A program made the position numbers and the translations under genes. Shown here piece after piece: positions 9,473-18,326 of a DNA stretch of 64,000 bases (its first letter is position 1; each line of letters opens with the position of its first letter). This DNA is from Achromobacter xylosoxidans A8 (GTDB taxonomy: Bacteria; Pseudomonadota; Gammaproteobacteria; Burkholderiales; Burkholderiaceae_B). The DNA lies in NCBI RefSeq assembly GCF_000165835.1, contig NC_014640.1, positions 1,612,001-1,676,000 of the forward strand. The letters run 5' to 3'. Under the pieces are notes generated by a model that did no database searches, had not been told where the DNA came from, and was given only the letters and a program-made list of their open reading frames with translations.

Positions 9473-10021
9473 ATGCAGTTGACCAAGAAGAAGATGCTTA
9501 CCGGCCTTGTGGGACTTGCCCTGGCTGCAACCGCGTCGCTGGCAAGCGCCCAATCGTCCGAAGGCACCCAGGGCGGCGTCAGCATGCATTACGGCATTGG
9601 AGACCACTATCAGCGCCTGACGCTGAACTACGAAACGCCATCTGTCTGGACCTACCAGTTCGGCGGCAACTGGGGTCGCCTGGACCTGACGCCTGAACTC
9701 GGCGTGTCGTACTGGAAGGCTAGCGGTTCGCGTTCGCCCAGCCATGTCTGGCAGCTCAACGCCATCCCGATGTTCCGCTGGTGGACTGGCGAACGCTTCT
9801 ACATCGAAGCGGGTATCGGCGCCACGCTGTTCTCCAGCACGCGCTTCGCCGACGAGAACATAAGCACCGCCTTCCAGTTTGGCGACCACATCGGCATGGG
9901 CTTTCTGGTGACGCCGAACAATCGCATCGGCCTGCGCTATTCGCACTTCTCCAATGCCAGCATCAAGCGCCCGAACCCGGGCCTGGACGTGGTGCAGCTG
10001 ACCTACACCTACCAGTTCTGA
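9473..10021 (+). CDS. pagL: Lipid A 3-O-deacylase PagL
   Basis: 182 aa outer-membrane beta-barrel enzyme that removes the 3-position acyl chain of lipid A, changing endotoxin and barrier properties. Residues 1-26 form a signal peptide ending ASLASA. The mature part is a series of alternating aromatic/polar strands ending in TYTYQF, a C-terminal Phe typical of outer-membrane proteins. The active-site segment RYSHFSNASIKRPNPGLD supplies His158 and Ser160 of the family triad. At the third position, 14 residues after the His as in the Pseudomonas enzyme, there is Asp172 rather than Glu. Monocistronic, between two terminators. Confidence 0.9.
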   Translation: MQLTKKKMLTGLVGLALAATASLASAQSSEGTQGGVSMHYGIGDHYQRLTLNYETPSVWTYQFGGNWGRLDLTPELGVSYWKASGSRSPSHVWQLNAIPMFRWWTGERFYIEAGIGATLFSSTRFADENISTAFQFGDHIGMGFLVTPNNRIGLRYSHFSNASIKRPNPGLDVVQLTYTYQF

Positions 10022-10071
10022 TTCCGCCTTGCGCGAGCCTGGCGCGGCCCCAGGGCGCGCCAAACAGAAAG

Positions 10072-10098
10072 ATCCACCCTCAGGGGTGGATTTTTTTT
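10072..10098 (+). terminator. Strong rho-independent terminator after pagL
   Basis: ATCCACCC-TCA-GGGGTGGAT stem (10072-10090) followed by eight T. The rest of this gap up to 10314 is AT-richer near 10135-10170 and probably carries the promoter of the next gene; no clear -35/-10 pair could be assigned. Confidence 0.85.
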
Positions 10099-10314
10099 GG
10101 GCTGCCGCGCTGCGTGGCTTTCCGCTCAATCTAAAACAACAAAAATATTATGTTCTGACGCTGCGTACACATACTTGTTGGTAAGGAGTGCAATGGCCAG
10201 AATGCCCAGGCACCGCACAACACACAATGAGCCGCCGCGCGGCCCCTGATTCTCCGCAGCACGCATGGCCGCGCCAGGCGAGGGGACGCGACGACGACAA
10301 ACGGAGACCAACGC

Positions 10315-11322
10315 ATGAACTACCCCTGTACGCCCGCGCGTCTGCTGACGCGCATGGCCACCGCTATTGGCCTGGCCCTCGCGCTGTCCTGCGGCGCATC
10401 CGCCGCATCGGCCGAGGAGTTTCCGAACAAGCCGCTGCGCATGGTCGTGGGTTTCGCTCCTGGCGGCGGCGCGGACATCGTGGCGCGCCTGGTGGGCGCC
10501 AAGATGGCCGAAAGCCTGGGCCAGCAGGTGGTGGTGGAGAACCGGGCCGGCGCCACCGGCACCATCGCCGCCGACAACGTGGCCCGTTCGCCTGCCGACG
10601 GCTATTCGCTGTTCCTGGGCTCGCAGTCCACCATGGTGGTCGCCCCTTCCTTGTTCCCGTCCCTGCCGTTCAAACCTGAAAAGGACTTCGCGCCGGTGTC
10701 GCAGGTGGTGACCATGCCTCTGATCCTGGTGGTCAATCCGGCGTTGGTGGACGCGAAGACCGTGCAGGAGCTCACCGAGCACATCCGCAAGGCGGGCGAC
10801 GGCGCCATGAGCTACGCCTCGTCGGGCCAGGGCGGTCCGCAGCACATTGCCGGGGAACTGTACGCGCACATGGTGGGCACTAAGGTGACGCACGTGCCCT
10901 ACAAGGGCGAATCGGCCGCCATGGCGGATGTGCTGGGCGGGCACGTGCCGTACATGTTCGCCAATCTTCCTGTGGCCTTGCCGCACATCAATTCGGGCAA
11001 GGTCCGGCCGCTGGCCATTACCAGCCTGAAGCGCGATCCCAAGGCGCCGCAGATTCCGACCCTGGCTGAATCGGGCTTCAAGGACTTTGAAGTGTCGACC
11101 TGGTACGGCGTGTTTGCGCCGGCCAATACGCCCAAGCCCGTGGTGGGCAAGCTTGCCGATTCCATCCGCGCGGCCCTGCAACAGAGTGACATGCAGGCCA
11201 AGCTGAGCGAGCAGGGTTTCACGGTGGTGGGTAGCGATTCCGAGACCTTCACACGCTTCGTGGGGGCGGAGTTGCCGCGCTGGTCCGTGCTGATCCGCGA
11301 CATAGGCATCAAACCCGAATAG
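10315..11322 (+). CDS. Bug/TctC-family periplasmic substrate-binding protein
   Basis: 335 aa. A signal peptide of about 35 residues (hydrophobic core IGLALALSCGASAASA) precedes a typical Bug core: PLRMVVGFAPGGGADIVAR near the mature N-terminus and VVVENRAGATGTIAADNVA, the loops that hold carboxylate groups of the ligand through water. Bug proteins are the receptors of tripartite tricarboxylate transporters and are greatly expanded in Bordetella/Achromobacter, mostly without adjacent membrane subunits, as here. The downstream dehydratase suggests a sugar-acid ligand, which is an inference from context only. Confidence 0.9.
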   Translation: MNYPCTPARLLTRMATAIGLALALSCGASAASAEEFPNKPLRMVVGFAPGGGADIVARLVGAKMAESLGQQVVVENRAGATGTIAADNVARSPADGYSLFLGSQSTMVVAPSLFPSLPFKPEKDFAPVSQVVTMPLILVVNPALVDAKTVQELTEHIRKAGDGAMSYASSGQGGPQHIAGELYAHMVGTKVTHVPYKGESAAMADVLGGHVPYMFANLPVALPHINSGKVRPLAITSLKRDPKAPQIPTLAESGFKDFEVSTWYGVFAPANTPKPVVGKLADSIRAALQQSDMQAKLSEQGFTVVGSDSETFTRFVGAELPRWSVLIRDIGIKPE

Positions 11323-11385
11323 CCGGCCTGCCCGCGCCAGGGCATCCGCGGCCGGGCGTTTCCTTCATTCCTGCGAGACCAAAAT

Positions 11386-12933
11386 ATGATCGACTTAAGC
11401 GAAAAGCGCGCTGCCGGCCCCGTCATCCGCCTGCACTCCGCGGACAACGTGGTGGTGGCGCGCGTACCCATCGGCATAGGCGCGGCCGTGCCTTCCGAGG
11501 GCATCGTCAGCCGCAGCCAGATTCCGGCCGGCCACAAGATCGCGGCGCGCGACCTGCGCGCCGGCGAGCCCATCCTCAAGTACAACGTCTGCATCGGTTT
11601 TGCGGCCAGCGACATTCCGGCGGGCACCTACGTCCACTCGCACAATATGGACTTCCAGGAGTTCGACCGCGACTACGCGCACGCCCGCGACTACGTGCCT
11701 ACGCCGGTCTTGCCCGAGTCCGAGCAGGCGCGCTTTCTCGGCATCGTGCGCGCCAATGGGCAGGTGGCCACGCGCAATTACATAGGCGTCATGGCGACGG
11801 TCAACTGTTCGGCGACGGTGGTGCATCGTATTGCCGAGGCTTTCACCCCGGAACTGATGGCGGCCTATCCCAACGTGGATGGCGTGGTGGCGCTGAGCCA
11901 TGGCATGGGTTGCGGCATGGAGATGTCGGGCGAACCCATGGACCTGTTGCGCCGGACGATGGGCGGCTATGCCTGCCATGCCAACTTCGCCGCTGTGCTG
12001 ATCGTCGGGCTGGGCTGCGAACGCAACCAGCTGGATGCCTTGCTCAAGGATCAGGGGCTGGAGGCGGGCGCGCGGCTGAAGACCTTCATCATGCAGGAGA
12101 CCGGCGGCACGCGTAAAACCATCGAGGCCGGCGTCGCCGCGGTGCAAGCCCTGCTGCCGCAGGCCAATGAGGTCGAGCGCGTGCCGTTGCCGGCGCGGCA
12201 CCTGACGGTGGGGCTGCAATGCGGCGGGTCGGACGGCTTTTCGTCCATCACCGCCAATCCGGCGCTGGGCGCGGCCATGGACATCCTGGTGCGCCACGGC
12301 GGCACCGCCATCCTGTCCGAAACGCCGGAGATCTACGGCGTGGAGCACACGCTGACGTCGCGTGCCCGCAACCGCGAGGTCGGCGAGAAGCTGGTGCAGC
12401 GTATCCGTTGGTGGAAGGAAGAGTATTCGCCCGGGCGCGACGTGCAGATCAACGGCAAGGTCAGCCCGGGCAACCAGATGGGCGGCCTCGCCAATATCTT
12501 CGAGAAATCGCTGGGTTCTTCGATGAAGGGCGGCACCACCGCGCTGATGGAGGTCTACCGCTACGCGGAGCCGGTGCGCCAACCCGGCATGGTATTCATG
12601 GATACGCCCGGCTTCGATCCTGTCTCGGCGACCGGGCAGATTGCCGGCGGGGCCAACATGATCTGTTTCACGACCGGGCGCGGCTCGATGTTCGGCGCCA
12701 AACCCGTGCCGTCGATCAAGCTGGCGACCAACACGCCGATGTATGAAAGGCTGACGGAAGATATGGACGTCAATTGCGGCGCCATCCTGGACGGCACCGC
12801 GACGTTGCAGGAAGTTGCGCAGCGCATCTTCGAGGAAATCCTGCTGGTGGCTTCCGGCACGCGCAGCAAGAGCGAACTGCTGGGGCTGGGCGACCACGAG
12901 TTCGTGCCCTGGAATATCGGCGTGGTGAGCTGA
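11386..12933 (+). CDS. GarD/UxaA-family sugar-acid dehydratase
   Basis: 515 aa, family of D-galactarate dehydratase and altronate dehydratase. An N-terminal SAF-like domain (about 1-105, with GIVSRSQIPAGHKIAARDL) is followed by the large dehydratase domain carrying SHGMGCGMEMSGEPMD, GLGCERNQ and GLQCGGSDGFSSITANPALG, with conserved Cys residues thought to hold the metal. Such enzymes remove water from hexaric or aldonic acids to give 2-keto-3-deoxy acids. It lies 63 bp after the Bug gene in the same direction and faces a DapA-family lyase that could cleave or dehydrate the product. Exact substrate not determinable. Confidence 0.88.
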   Translation: MIDLSEKRAAGPVIRLHSADNVVVARVPIGIGAAVPSEGIVSRSQIPAGHKIAARDLRAGEPILKYNVCIGFAASDIPAGTYVHSHNMDFQEFDRDYAHARDYVPTPVLPESEQARFLGIVRANGQVATRNYIGVMATVNCSATVVHRIAEAFTPELMAAYPNVDGVVALSHGMGCGMEMSGEPMDLLRRTMGGYACHANFAAVLIVGLGCERNQLDALLKDQGLEAGARLKTFIMQETGGTRKTIEAGVAAVQALLPQANEVERVPLPARHLTVGLQCGGSDGFSSITANPALGAAMDILVRHGGTAILSETPEIYGVEHTLTSRARNREVGEKLVQRIRWWKEEYSPGRDVQINGKVSPGNQMGGLANIFEKSLGSSMKGGTTALMEVYRYAEPVRQPGMVFMDTPGFDPVSATGQIAGGANMICFTTGRGSMFGAKPVPSIKLATNTPMYERLTEDMDVNCGAILDGTATLQEVAQRIFEEILLVASGTRSKSELLGLGDHEFVPWNIGVVS

Positions 12934-12952
12934 GGCGCGCAGCCGCATACGC

Positions 12953-13006
12953 AAAAAAACGCCCCCGCGGACGGCCATCCAGGACCGTGCGCGGGGGCGT
13001 TTTTTT
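12953..13006. terminator. Bidirectional terminator between convergent genes
   Basis: ACGCCCCCGCG (12959-12969) pairs with CGCGGGGGCGT (12990-13000), with an inner ACGG/CCGT pairing. A-run on the left and T-run on the right let it stop both the dehydratase and the lyase transcripts. Confidence 0.9.
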
Positions 13007-13069
13007 GCCGCGGATGTGCCGCTGTGTTGTGCGATTCCGCAGGCGGCGGCGCGCCTGCGGGACTGGCGA

Positions 13070-14005
13070 TTAGTTGTCCGCCAGCGCTTGCGCGCCCGGC
13101 ATGTCGAAGCCGTTGTCATCCAGGGCGGCCTGCAAGGCGGTGCGCTGTTCGGCGTTCAGTTCCACCAGGGGCGGGCGTACCGTCGCCCAGGCGGGGTCGC
13201 CGGACTTCCAGGCGATGGCGGCCTTCATCGCGGGGATCATGGGGAATTTGCCGAACACGTTGCGGGTCGCGTTCAGTCCGGCCTGGCGGGCGTCGGCGTC
13301 GGCTTCCTGCCAACGCTGTTGCAGCGCGACGATCGGGCCCGGGTTGACGTTGCCGGTGGCCGTGATGCAGCCCACGCCGCCGGCGCGCAGCGTCTGCAGC
13401 AGGAAAGCCTCGCTGCCCGCGTAGACCCGGAAGCCGCGCGGCGCAAAACGCTCGATCATGGCCGCCGTGTTATTCCAGTCGCCGCCGCTGTCCTTCACGC
13501 CCGCGACCTGGCCGGGGTAGCGGTCCAGCAGGCGGTCTATCAGGTCCAGGCTGAGCGGCACCTGGCTCACGGGCGGGATGTGGTACAGGTACATGCGCAG
13601 CCGGTCGTCGCCCACGCCTTCGATCAGTTCGGCGTAGTAGCGGAACAGGCCCTCGTCGCTCACGCCCTTGTAGTAGAAGGGCGGCAGGACCAGCACGCCC
13701 ATGCTGCCGCTGCGCACGGCGTGGCGGGTCAGCTCGATCGCGTCGGGCAGCGCGCAGGCGCCGGTGCCGGGCATCAGTGCGGACGGCTCCACGCCAGCTT
13801 CCAGCAGCGCGTCCAGCAGGCTGCGTTTTTCAGACAGGGCCAGCGAGTTGGCTTCTGAGTTGGTGCCGAATATGGCCAGGCCGACGGATTGCTCGCGCAG
13901 CCAGCGGCAGTGTTTCACGTAGCGTCCCAAGGCCGGGCGATAGGCTGCGTCGAATGGCGTCAGGACCGGAGAAAAAACGCCGGGAATGCTGGCTTGGGTG
14001 CTCAT
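13070..14005 (-). CDS. DapA-family aldolase/dehydratase (class I lyase)
   Basis: 311 aa (beta/alpha)8 enzyme of the dihydrodipicolinate synthase/N-acetylneuraminate lyase superfamily. The Schiff-base lysine is K171 in GVKDSGGDW, the catalytic Tyr is in YLYHIPP (139-141), and the keto-acid carboxylate loop reads GTNSEANSL in place of the GTTGE of true DapA. That change and its place beside a GarD-type dehydratase argue for a catabolic keto-acid lyase or dehydratase rather than lysine synthesis. ATG 14005 was chosen because the conserved fold starts there; the open frame extends to 14560 without homology. The LysR gene is divergent. Confidence 0.85.
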   Translation of the reverse strand: MSTQASIPGVFSPVLTPFDAAYRPALGRYVKHCRWLREQSVGLAIFGTNSEANSLALSEKRSLLDALLEAGVEPSALMPGTGACALPDAIELTRHAVRSGSMGVLVLPPFYYKGVSDEGLFRYYAELIEGVGDDRLRMYLYHIPPVSQVPLSLDLIDRLLDRYPGQVAGVKDSGGDWNNTAAMIERFAPRGFRVYAGSEAFLLQTLRAGGVGCITATGNVNPGPIVALQQRWQEADADARQAGLNATRNVFGKFPMIPAMKAAIAWKSGDPAWATVRPPLVELNAEQRTALQAALDDNGFDMPGAQALADN

Positions 14006-14177
14006 TGTCTCTACTCGTTGTCTGATGAATGAAAAGGGCGCGCCAGGCGGCGCGACGGCAACGTCTGATTCTGGCACCGAACCAGCCGATGAACATCTGC
14101 TGTTTAATTGCTTCAATCCATAAAATTGTTGTGGTTTGCCCTGGCGCAAACCGAGCATACAGAAAAAAGGGGACGTT
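14006..14177. promoter_or_regulatory. Divergent control region, DapA-family gene / LysR gene
   Basis: 172 bp with an AT-rich core (about 14100-14135) where both promoters are expected. An imperfect dyad TTTGC-N6-GCAAA at 14134-14149, just before the regulator, has the T-N11-A type of LysR-family sites. A purine-rich AAAAAAGGGGA at 14163-14173 is the ribosome site for the TTG start at 14178. Confidence 0.4.
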
Positions 14178-15074
14178 TTGGATACGCGATATGTGCAGAG
14201 TTTTGTGTCAGTGGTCGAATGCGGATCACTGGCGGAGGCGGCGCGCCGGCTGGACCTGACGCCTGCCGCCATCGCGGCACGGGTGCGCACCCTGGAAGAG
14301 GAATTGGGCGCCACGCTCATCAAGCGCGTCGGCCGCAGCGTCAAGGCTACCGAGGCGGGCCTGAAAGTGCTGGAGCGCGCCCGCGGCGTGCTGCGCGAGG
14401 TGCGGGATCTGCGCGCCAGCGCCAGCGACGATGCGCCTTTGGGCGAACTGCGCCTGGGCGTGTCGGTGTCGGCGCTGACGGGCATCATGCCCATCGTGCT
14501 GGCGCGCCTGTACCGGCGCCTGCCCAAACTTGCCGTCTTCATCGAGCCGGGCACGTCCAATCACCTGTATCACCGGGTGATCAACGGCGACCTGGATGCG
14601 GCCTTCATCGTCAAGCCCCAGTTCAACCTGTCCAAGGGCTATGCCTGGAAACTGGTGGCGGAAGAGCCGCTGGTGGTGCTGGCGCCGCCCGACACCGCGA
14701 GCAACGACGCCCATGACCTGATGAGCACGCAGCCCTTCATCCGCTACGACCGCAACGTCTGGGGCGGCCGCCTGGCGGACCAGTACCTGCGCCAGCACGG
14801 CATCGTACCGCGCGAGCGCCTGGAGGTCGACGGCCTGATGGGCATCGCCTGCATGGTGTCGGAAGGATTGGGGGTGTCGCTGGTGCCCGACTGGGCGCCG
14901 GATTGGCTGGACAGCCGGCGCGTCAAGCGCGTGCCGCTGCCGGGGCGGGCGCCGCTGCGCCGCATGGGGATCCTCTGGGCCCGGCACATGCCGCATTCGG
15001 CGCTGGCGGAAGCGTTCGTGGAAGAAGCCGGGCTGGCCTTGAACCTGCCTGCGGAGCGGATAGAAGGCGATTGA
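14178..15074 (+). CDS. LysR-family transcriptional regulator
   Basis: 298 aa. The N-terminal winged HTH (about 1-60) starts DTRYVQSFVSVVECGSLAEA, with a recognition helix in TPAAIAARVRTLEEELG. The effector domain follows (about 90-290). The start is taken as TTG 14178 because AAGGGGA sits directly upstream and the family begins MDTRYV; no ATG is available. Divergent from the DapA-family lyase, so probably its regulator and perhaps that of the convergent Bug-dehydratase pair; the effector would be a sugar acid or keto acid (inference). Confidence 0.9.
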   Translation: MDTRYVQSFVSVVECGSLAEAARRLDLTPAAIAARVRTLEEELGATLIKRVGRSVKATEAGLKVLERARGVLREVRDLRASASDDAPLGELRLGVSVSALTGIMPIVLARLYRRLPKLAVFIEPGTSNHLYHRVINGDLDAAFIVKPQFNLSKGYAWKLVAEEPLVVLAPPDTASNDAHDLMSTQPFIRYDRNVWGGRLADQYLRQHGIVPRERLEVDGLMGIACMVSEGLGVSLVPDWAPDWLDSRRVKRVPLPGRAPLRRMGILWARHMPHSALAEAFVEEAGLALNLPAERIEGD

Positions 15075-15160
15075 GAGGCGCGGGGCGCCGGCGAGTCGCA
15101 TGGGGCCTGGCGCACCGGGGATGGGCCGCGTCAGCATGACCGCGCATCGGGTCCACCATG

Positions 15161-15203
15161 AAAAACACCCCGGAAACTGGATCGAGATCCAGCTCCCGGG
15201 GTG
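15161..15203 (-). terminator. Rho-independent terminator of rne
   Basis: On the minus strand CACCCCGG and CCGGGGTG arms (15196-15203 / 15166-15173) enclose a second perfect stem GATCCAG/CTGGATC and are followed by TTTTT. Lies 40 bp past the rne stop. Confidence 0.8.
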
Positions 15204-15242
15204 CGGGGTATTGCGCGTCGCAAGCCTTTGCGGGCTTGCGGC

Positions 15243-18200
15243 TTAGTGGCGCGTTTCGACCTGAACCAGCGGCTCGTTGGAAACGGACGCGACCGGCTTG
15301 CGCTCGCGGCCCAGGCGGACCGGCGTATGCGCCGCGGCGATGCGCAGCTGGGTCTGTGCGTGGCGGTCCGGATCGGTTTCCACCCACTGCAGGCCAGCAG
15401 CGTTGACCACGTCATGCAGGGCTTGGGCCTTGGCCGACGGAGCAACTGCCGGCACCACGATGGGCTGGCTGGCTACGGGCGCGGCGGCAGGCGCCGGGGC
15501 CACCGTTTCCTGGACCACCGGCGCGGCAGGGGCGACGGGGGCGGCAGGGGCGGGCGTGAGCACGGGTTCGACGGCAGCGGCTTCCACCGGTGTCTGTTCG
15601 GACGCTGCGGGGGCGGAAGCCTCGCTCGCGGCTTGCACGGAAACCGGCTGCGTTACCTCGGAGGCCACCGTCTGCACGGGCTGGGCCACGGCTTCAGCGG
15701 CTTGCACGGGTTCGACCTGTTGGGCTGCAACCGGAGTGGCGGCAACCTTGGCGGGTTCAGCCGGTGCGGCTGCAGCCTCTTGGACTTGCACCGGAGCGGC
15801 TTCGACTTGCTGAGGCTGGGCCGGAGCGGCTGCGACCTGCTGGACCGGGGCCGGCTCCACGGCTTGCGCGGCGCTCACGGCGGGCTGGGCAGCGGAGTCT
15901 TCCGATTGCTCGGCGCCGTCATCGTCGGCGCCATCTTCGAGCTGCTCATCGCTGCCGGCCAGACCTGCTTCGTCCGGGCTGCGGCGGCCACGGCGGCTGC
16001 GGCGGCGGCGGCGCTTGCGCTCGGGATCGGCCGCGCCTTCGGCGCCTTCGATGCCGGGCAGGCCATCGGCGGCCTGTTCGACGGTTTCGGAGGTTTCGGC
16101 GACCAGCTCGGCAGCTTCAGGGGCAGGCTTGGTTTCGGGCAGGGCGGTGGCAACCGTCTGCGCCAGGGCGGCGACCATGCTTTCCTGTTCGCTCATCGGC
16201 GCGTCGGACTGGCCTTCCTCGCGGCGGTTGCGGCCGCGGCCGCGACGGCGGTTGCGACCGACGCCGGCATCTTCGCCGCCGGCTTCCACGGCTTGCTCGG
16301 GACGGTTGGACGCCAGGGCCGCTTGCGTGGCCTGGGTGTCGCGTTCGCCGCGGGCTTCGTTGCGGTTGTGGCGATCGCCGCGTTCCTGGCGTTCGCCTTC
16401 GGGGCGGCGGTTGCCGCGCACGTGATGGCGGCCGCCCTCGCTGCCTTCGGCGCCTTCGGCGCGCGACTCGCCGCGGCGGTTGCGGTTGCGGTCCGAACCA
16501 TGGCGTTCGCCACGGCGTTCCTGGCCGTCATGGCCGCTGCGGCCCTTGCCGCGGCCGGAGCTGGCCCGCTTGGCGCTGTCTTCCTGGACGGCGGGAGCGG
16601 GCTTGGCCGCCTCGGAGCTGCCTCCCAGCCAGCCGAACAGGCGCTTGAACAGGCCGCCCAGGCCGCCGGCTGCTGCCGGAGCGGGAGCCGCGGCGGCGGG
16701 AGCCGGGGTCGAAACCGGAGCGGGCTGCGAAGGCGTGATGCCCTTGACCAGCGCTTCCGGACGGGACTTGATCTCGTGCTCGCGCGGCTGCCAGGGGGCG
16801 TCCGTGGCCGGAGCTTCAACCAGTTCGAAGCTGGTCTTCAGTTCTTCCAGGCGCGGATCGTCGTGGCGCAGGCGCTCGATGTGGTGGTGCGGCGTTTCCA
16901 GATGCTTGTTGGGGATCAGCATCAGGTTGACCTTGAGGCGGGCTTCCATCTTGGTGATGTCGGCGCGCTTTTCGTTCAGCAGGTAGGTAGCCACGTCGAC
17001 CGGCACTTGGGCGTGCACGGCGGCGGTGTTTTCCTTCATGGCTTCTTCTTGCAGCAGGCGCAGCACGTGCAGGGCGCTGGACTCGGCGTCGCGGATCACG
17101 CCGGTGCCGTTGCAGCGCGGGCAGGTGATGTGCGAGCCTTCGTTCAGGGCCGGGCGCAGGCGCTGGCGCGACAGTTCCATCAGGCCGAAGCGCGAAATCT
17201 TGCCCATCTGGACGCGGGCGCGGTCGAAATGGAGGGCGTCACGCAGGCGCTGTTCGACGGCGCGCTGGTTCTTGCTGTCCTCCATGTCGATGAAGTCGAT
17301 GACGATCAGGCCGCCCAGGTCGCGCAAACGCAACTGGCGGGCCACTTCGTCGGCGGCTTCCGAGTTGGTGCGCAGCGCGGTTTCCTCGATGTCGGCGCCG
17401 CGCGTGGAGCGGGCCGAGTTGACGTCCACGGAAACCAGGGCTTCGGTGTGGTCGATGACGATGGCGCCGCCCGAAGGCAGCGTCACCGTGCGCGAGTAGG
17501 CCGTTTCGATCTGGTGTTCGATCTGGAAGCGGGAGAACAGCGGGATATCGTCGCGGTAGCGTTTGACGCGCTGGACGTTGTCCGGCATCACCACGCTCAT
17601 AAAGGCCGTGGCCTGATCGGCGATCTCGTCGGTATCGATGAGGATCTCACCGATTTCCGGGGAGAAGTAGTCGCGGATGGCCCGGATGACCAGGCTGGAT
17701 TCCAGGTAGATCAGGATGGGCGCGGAGTTGTCGCGCGCGGCGCCATCGATGGCCGTCCAGAGCTGCAACAGATAGGACAGGTCCCACTGGAGTTCTTCGA
17801 CGTTGCGGCCGATGCCGGCGGTACGGGCGATGATGCTCATGCCCTGGGGCAGATCGAGCTGCTCCATGGTGTCGCGCAGTTCCTGGCGGTCCTCGCCCTC
17901 GACGCGGCGCGAAACACCGCCGCCGCGGGGGTTGTTGGGCATCAGGACCAGGTAGCGGCCAGCCAGCGAGATGAACGTGGTCAGGGCGGCGCCCTTGTTG
18001 CCGCGCTCTTCCTTTTCAACCTGGACGATCAGTTCCTGGCCTTCGCGCAGGGCGTCCTGGATGCGGGCGCTGCGGACGTCCACGCCTTCCTTGAAGAAGC
18101 TGCGGGCTACTTCCTTGAAGGGCAGGAAGCCGTGGCGGTCTTCGCCGTAGTTGACGAAGCAAGCCTCGAGGCCGGGTTCGATCCGGGTGATGACACCTTT

Positions 18201-18326
18201 GTAGATGTTGCCTTTGCGTTGTTCGCGGCCGGCAGTCTCGATGTCGAGGTCGATGAGTTTTTGCCCATCGACGATAGCGACGCGTAATTCTTCCTGATGC
18301 GTCGCATTGAACAGCATGCGCTTCAT
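15243..18326 (-). CDS. rne: Ribonuclease E
   Basis: 1027 aa endoribonuclease, core of the RNA degradosome; processes rRNA, tRNA and mRNA. S1 domain at about 37-120, 5'-sensor and DNase I-like region follow. Catalytic Mg ligands are Asp301 (SVDVNSA) and Asp344 (IVIDFIDM), matching D303/D346 of E. coli. The Zn-link CPRC is at C402/C405. From about residue 530 the sequence turns disordered: an Arg/Gly/Glu-rich part (560-750, RNA binding) and a long Ala/Pro/Gln/Val repeat-like tail, where partner proteins dock. The last ~30 residues (about 995-1027) form a less repetitive end. Divergent from rluC, the usual proteobacterial arrangement. Confidence 0.96.
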   Translation of the reverse strand: MKRMLFNATHQEELRVAIVDGQKLIDLDIETAGREQRKGNIYKGVITRIEPGLEACFVNYGEDRHGFLPFKEVARSFFKEGVDVRSARIQDALREGQELIVQVEKEERGNKGAALTTFISLAGRYLVLMPNNPRGGGVSRRVEGEDRQELRDTMEQLDLPQGMSIIARTAGIGRNVEELQWDLSYLLQLWTAIDGAARDNSAPILIYLESSLVIRAIRDYFSPEIGEILIDTDEIADQATAFMSVVMPDNVQRVKRYRDDIPLFSRFQIEHQIETAYSRTVTLPSGGAIVIDHTEALVSVDVNSARSTRGADIEETALRTNSEAADEVARQLRLRDLGGLIVIDFIDMEDSKNQRAVEQRLRDALHFDRARVQMGKISRFGLMELSRQRLRPALNEGSHITCPRCNGTGVIRDAESSALHVLRLLQEEAMKENTAAVHAQVPVDVATYLLNEKRADITKMEARLKVNLMLIPNKHLETPHHHIERLRHDDPRLEELKTSFELVEAPATDAPWQPREHEIKSRPEALVKGITPSQPAPVSTPAPAAAAPAPAAAGGLGGLFKRLFGWLGGSSEAAKPAPAVQEDSAKRASSGRGKGRSGHDGQERRGERHGSDRNRNRRGESRAEGAEGSEGGRHHVRGNRRPEGERQERGDRHNRNEARGERDTQATQAALASNRPEQAVEAGGEDAGVGRNRRRGRGRNRREEGQSDAPMSEQESMVAALAQTVATALPETKPAPEAAELVAETSETVEQAADGLPGIEGAEGAADPERKRRRRRSRRGRRSPDEAGLAGSDEQLEDGADDDGAEQSEDSAAQPAVSAAQAVEPAPVQQVAAAPAQPQQVEAAPVQVQEAAAAPAEPAKVAATPVAAQQVEPVQAAEAVAQPVQTVASEVTQPVSVQAASEASAPAASEQTPVEAAAVEPVLTPAPAAPVAPAAPVVQETVAPAPAAAPVASQPIVVPAVAPSAKAQALHDVVNAAGLQWVETDPDRHAQTQLRIAAAHTPVRLGRERKPVASVSNEPLVQVETRH

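Noticed and set aside
14006..14560. N-terminal extension of the DapA-family lyase to 496 aa
   Set aside because: Extension overlaps the divergent LysR gene and has no homology; the enzyme fold starts at 14005.
15201..18287. Open frame of 1028 codons antisense to the whole of rne
   Set aside because: Result of strong GC codon bias in rne; composition is low-complexity Gly/Ala/Arg without domain character. Similar antisense frames lie over lepA, acs and mmsA.
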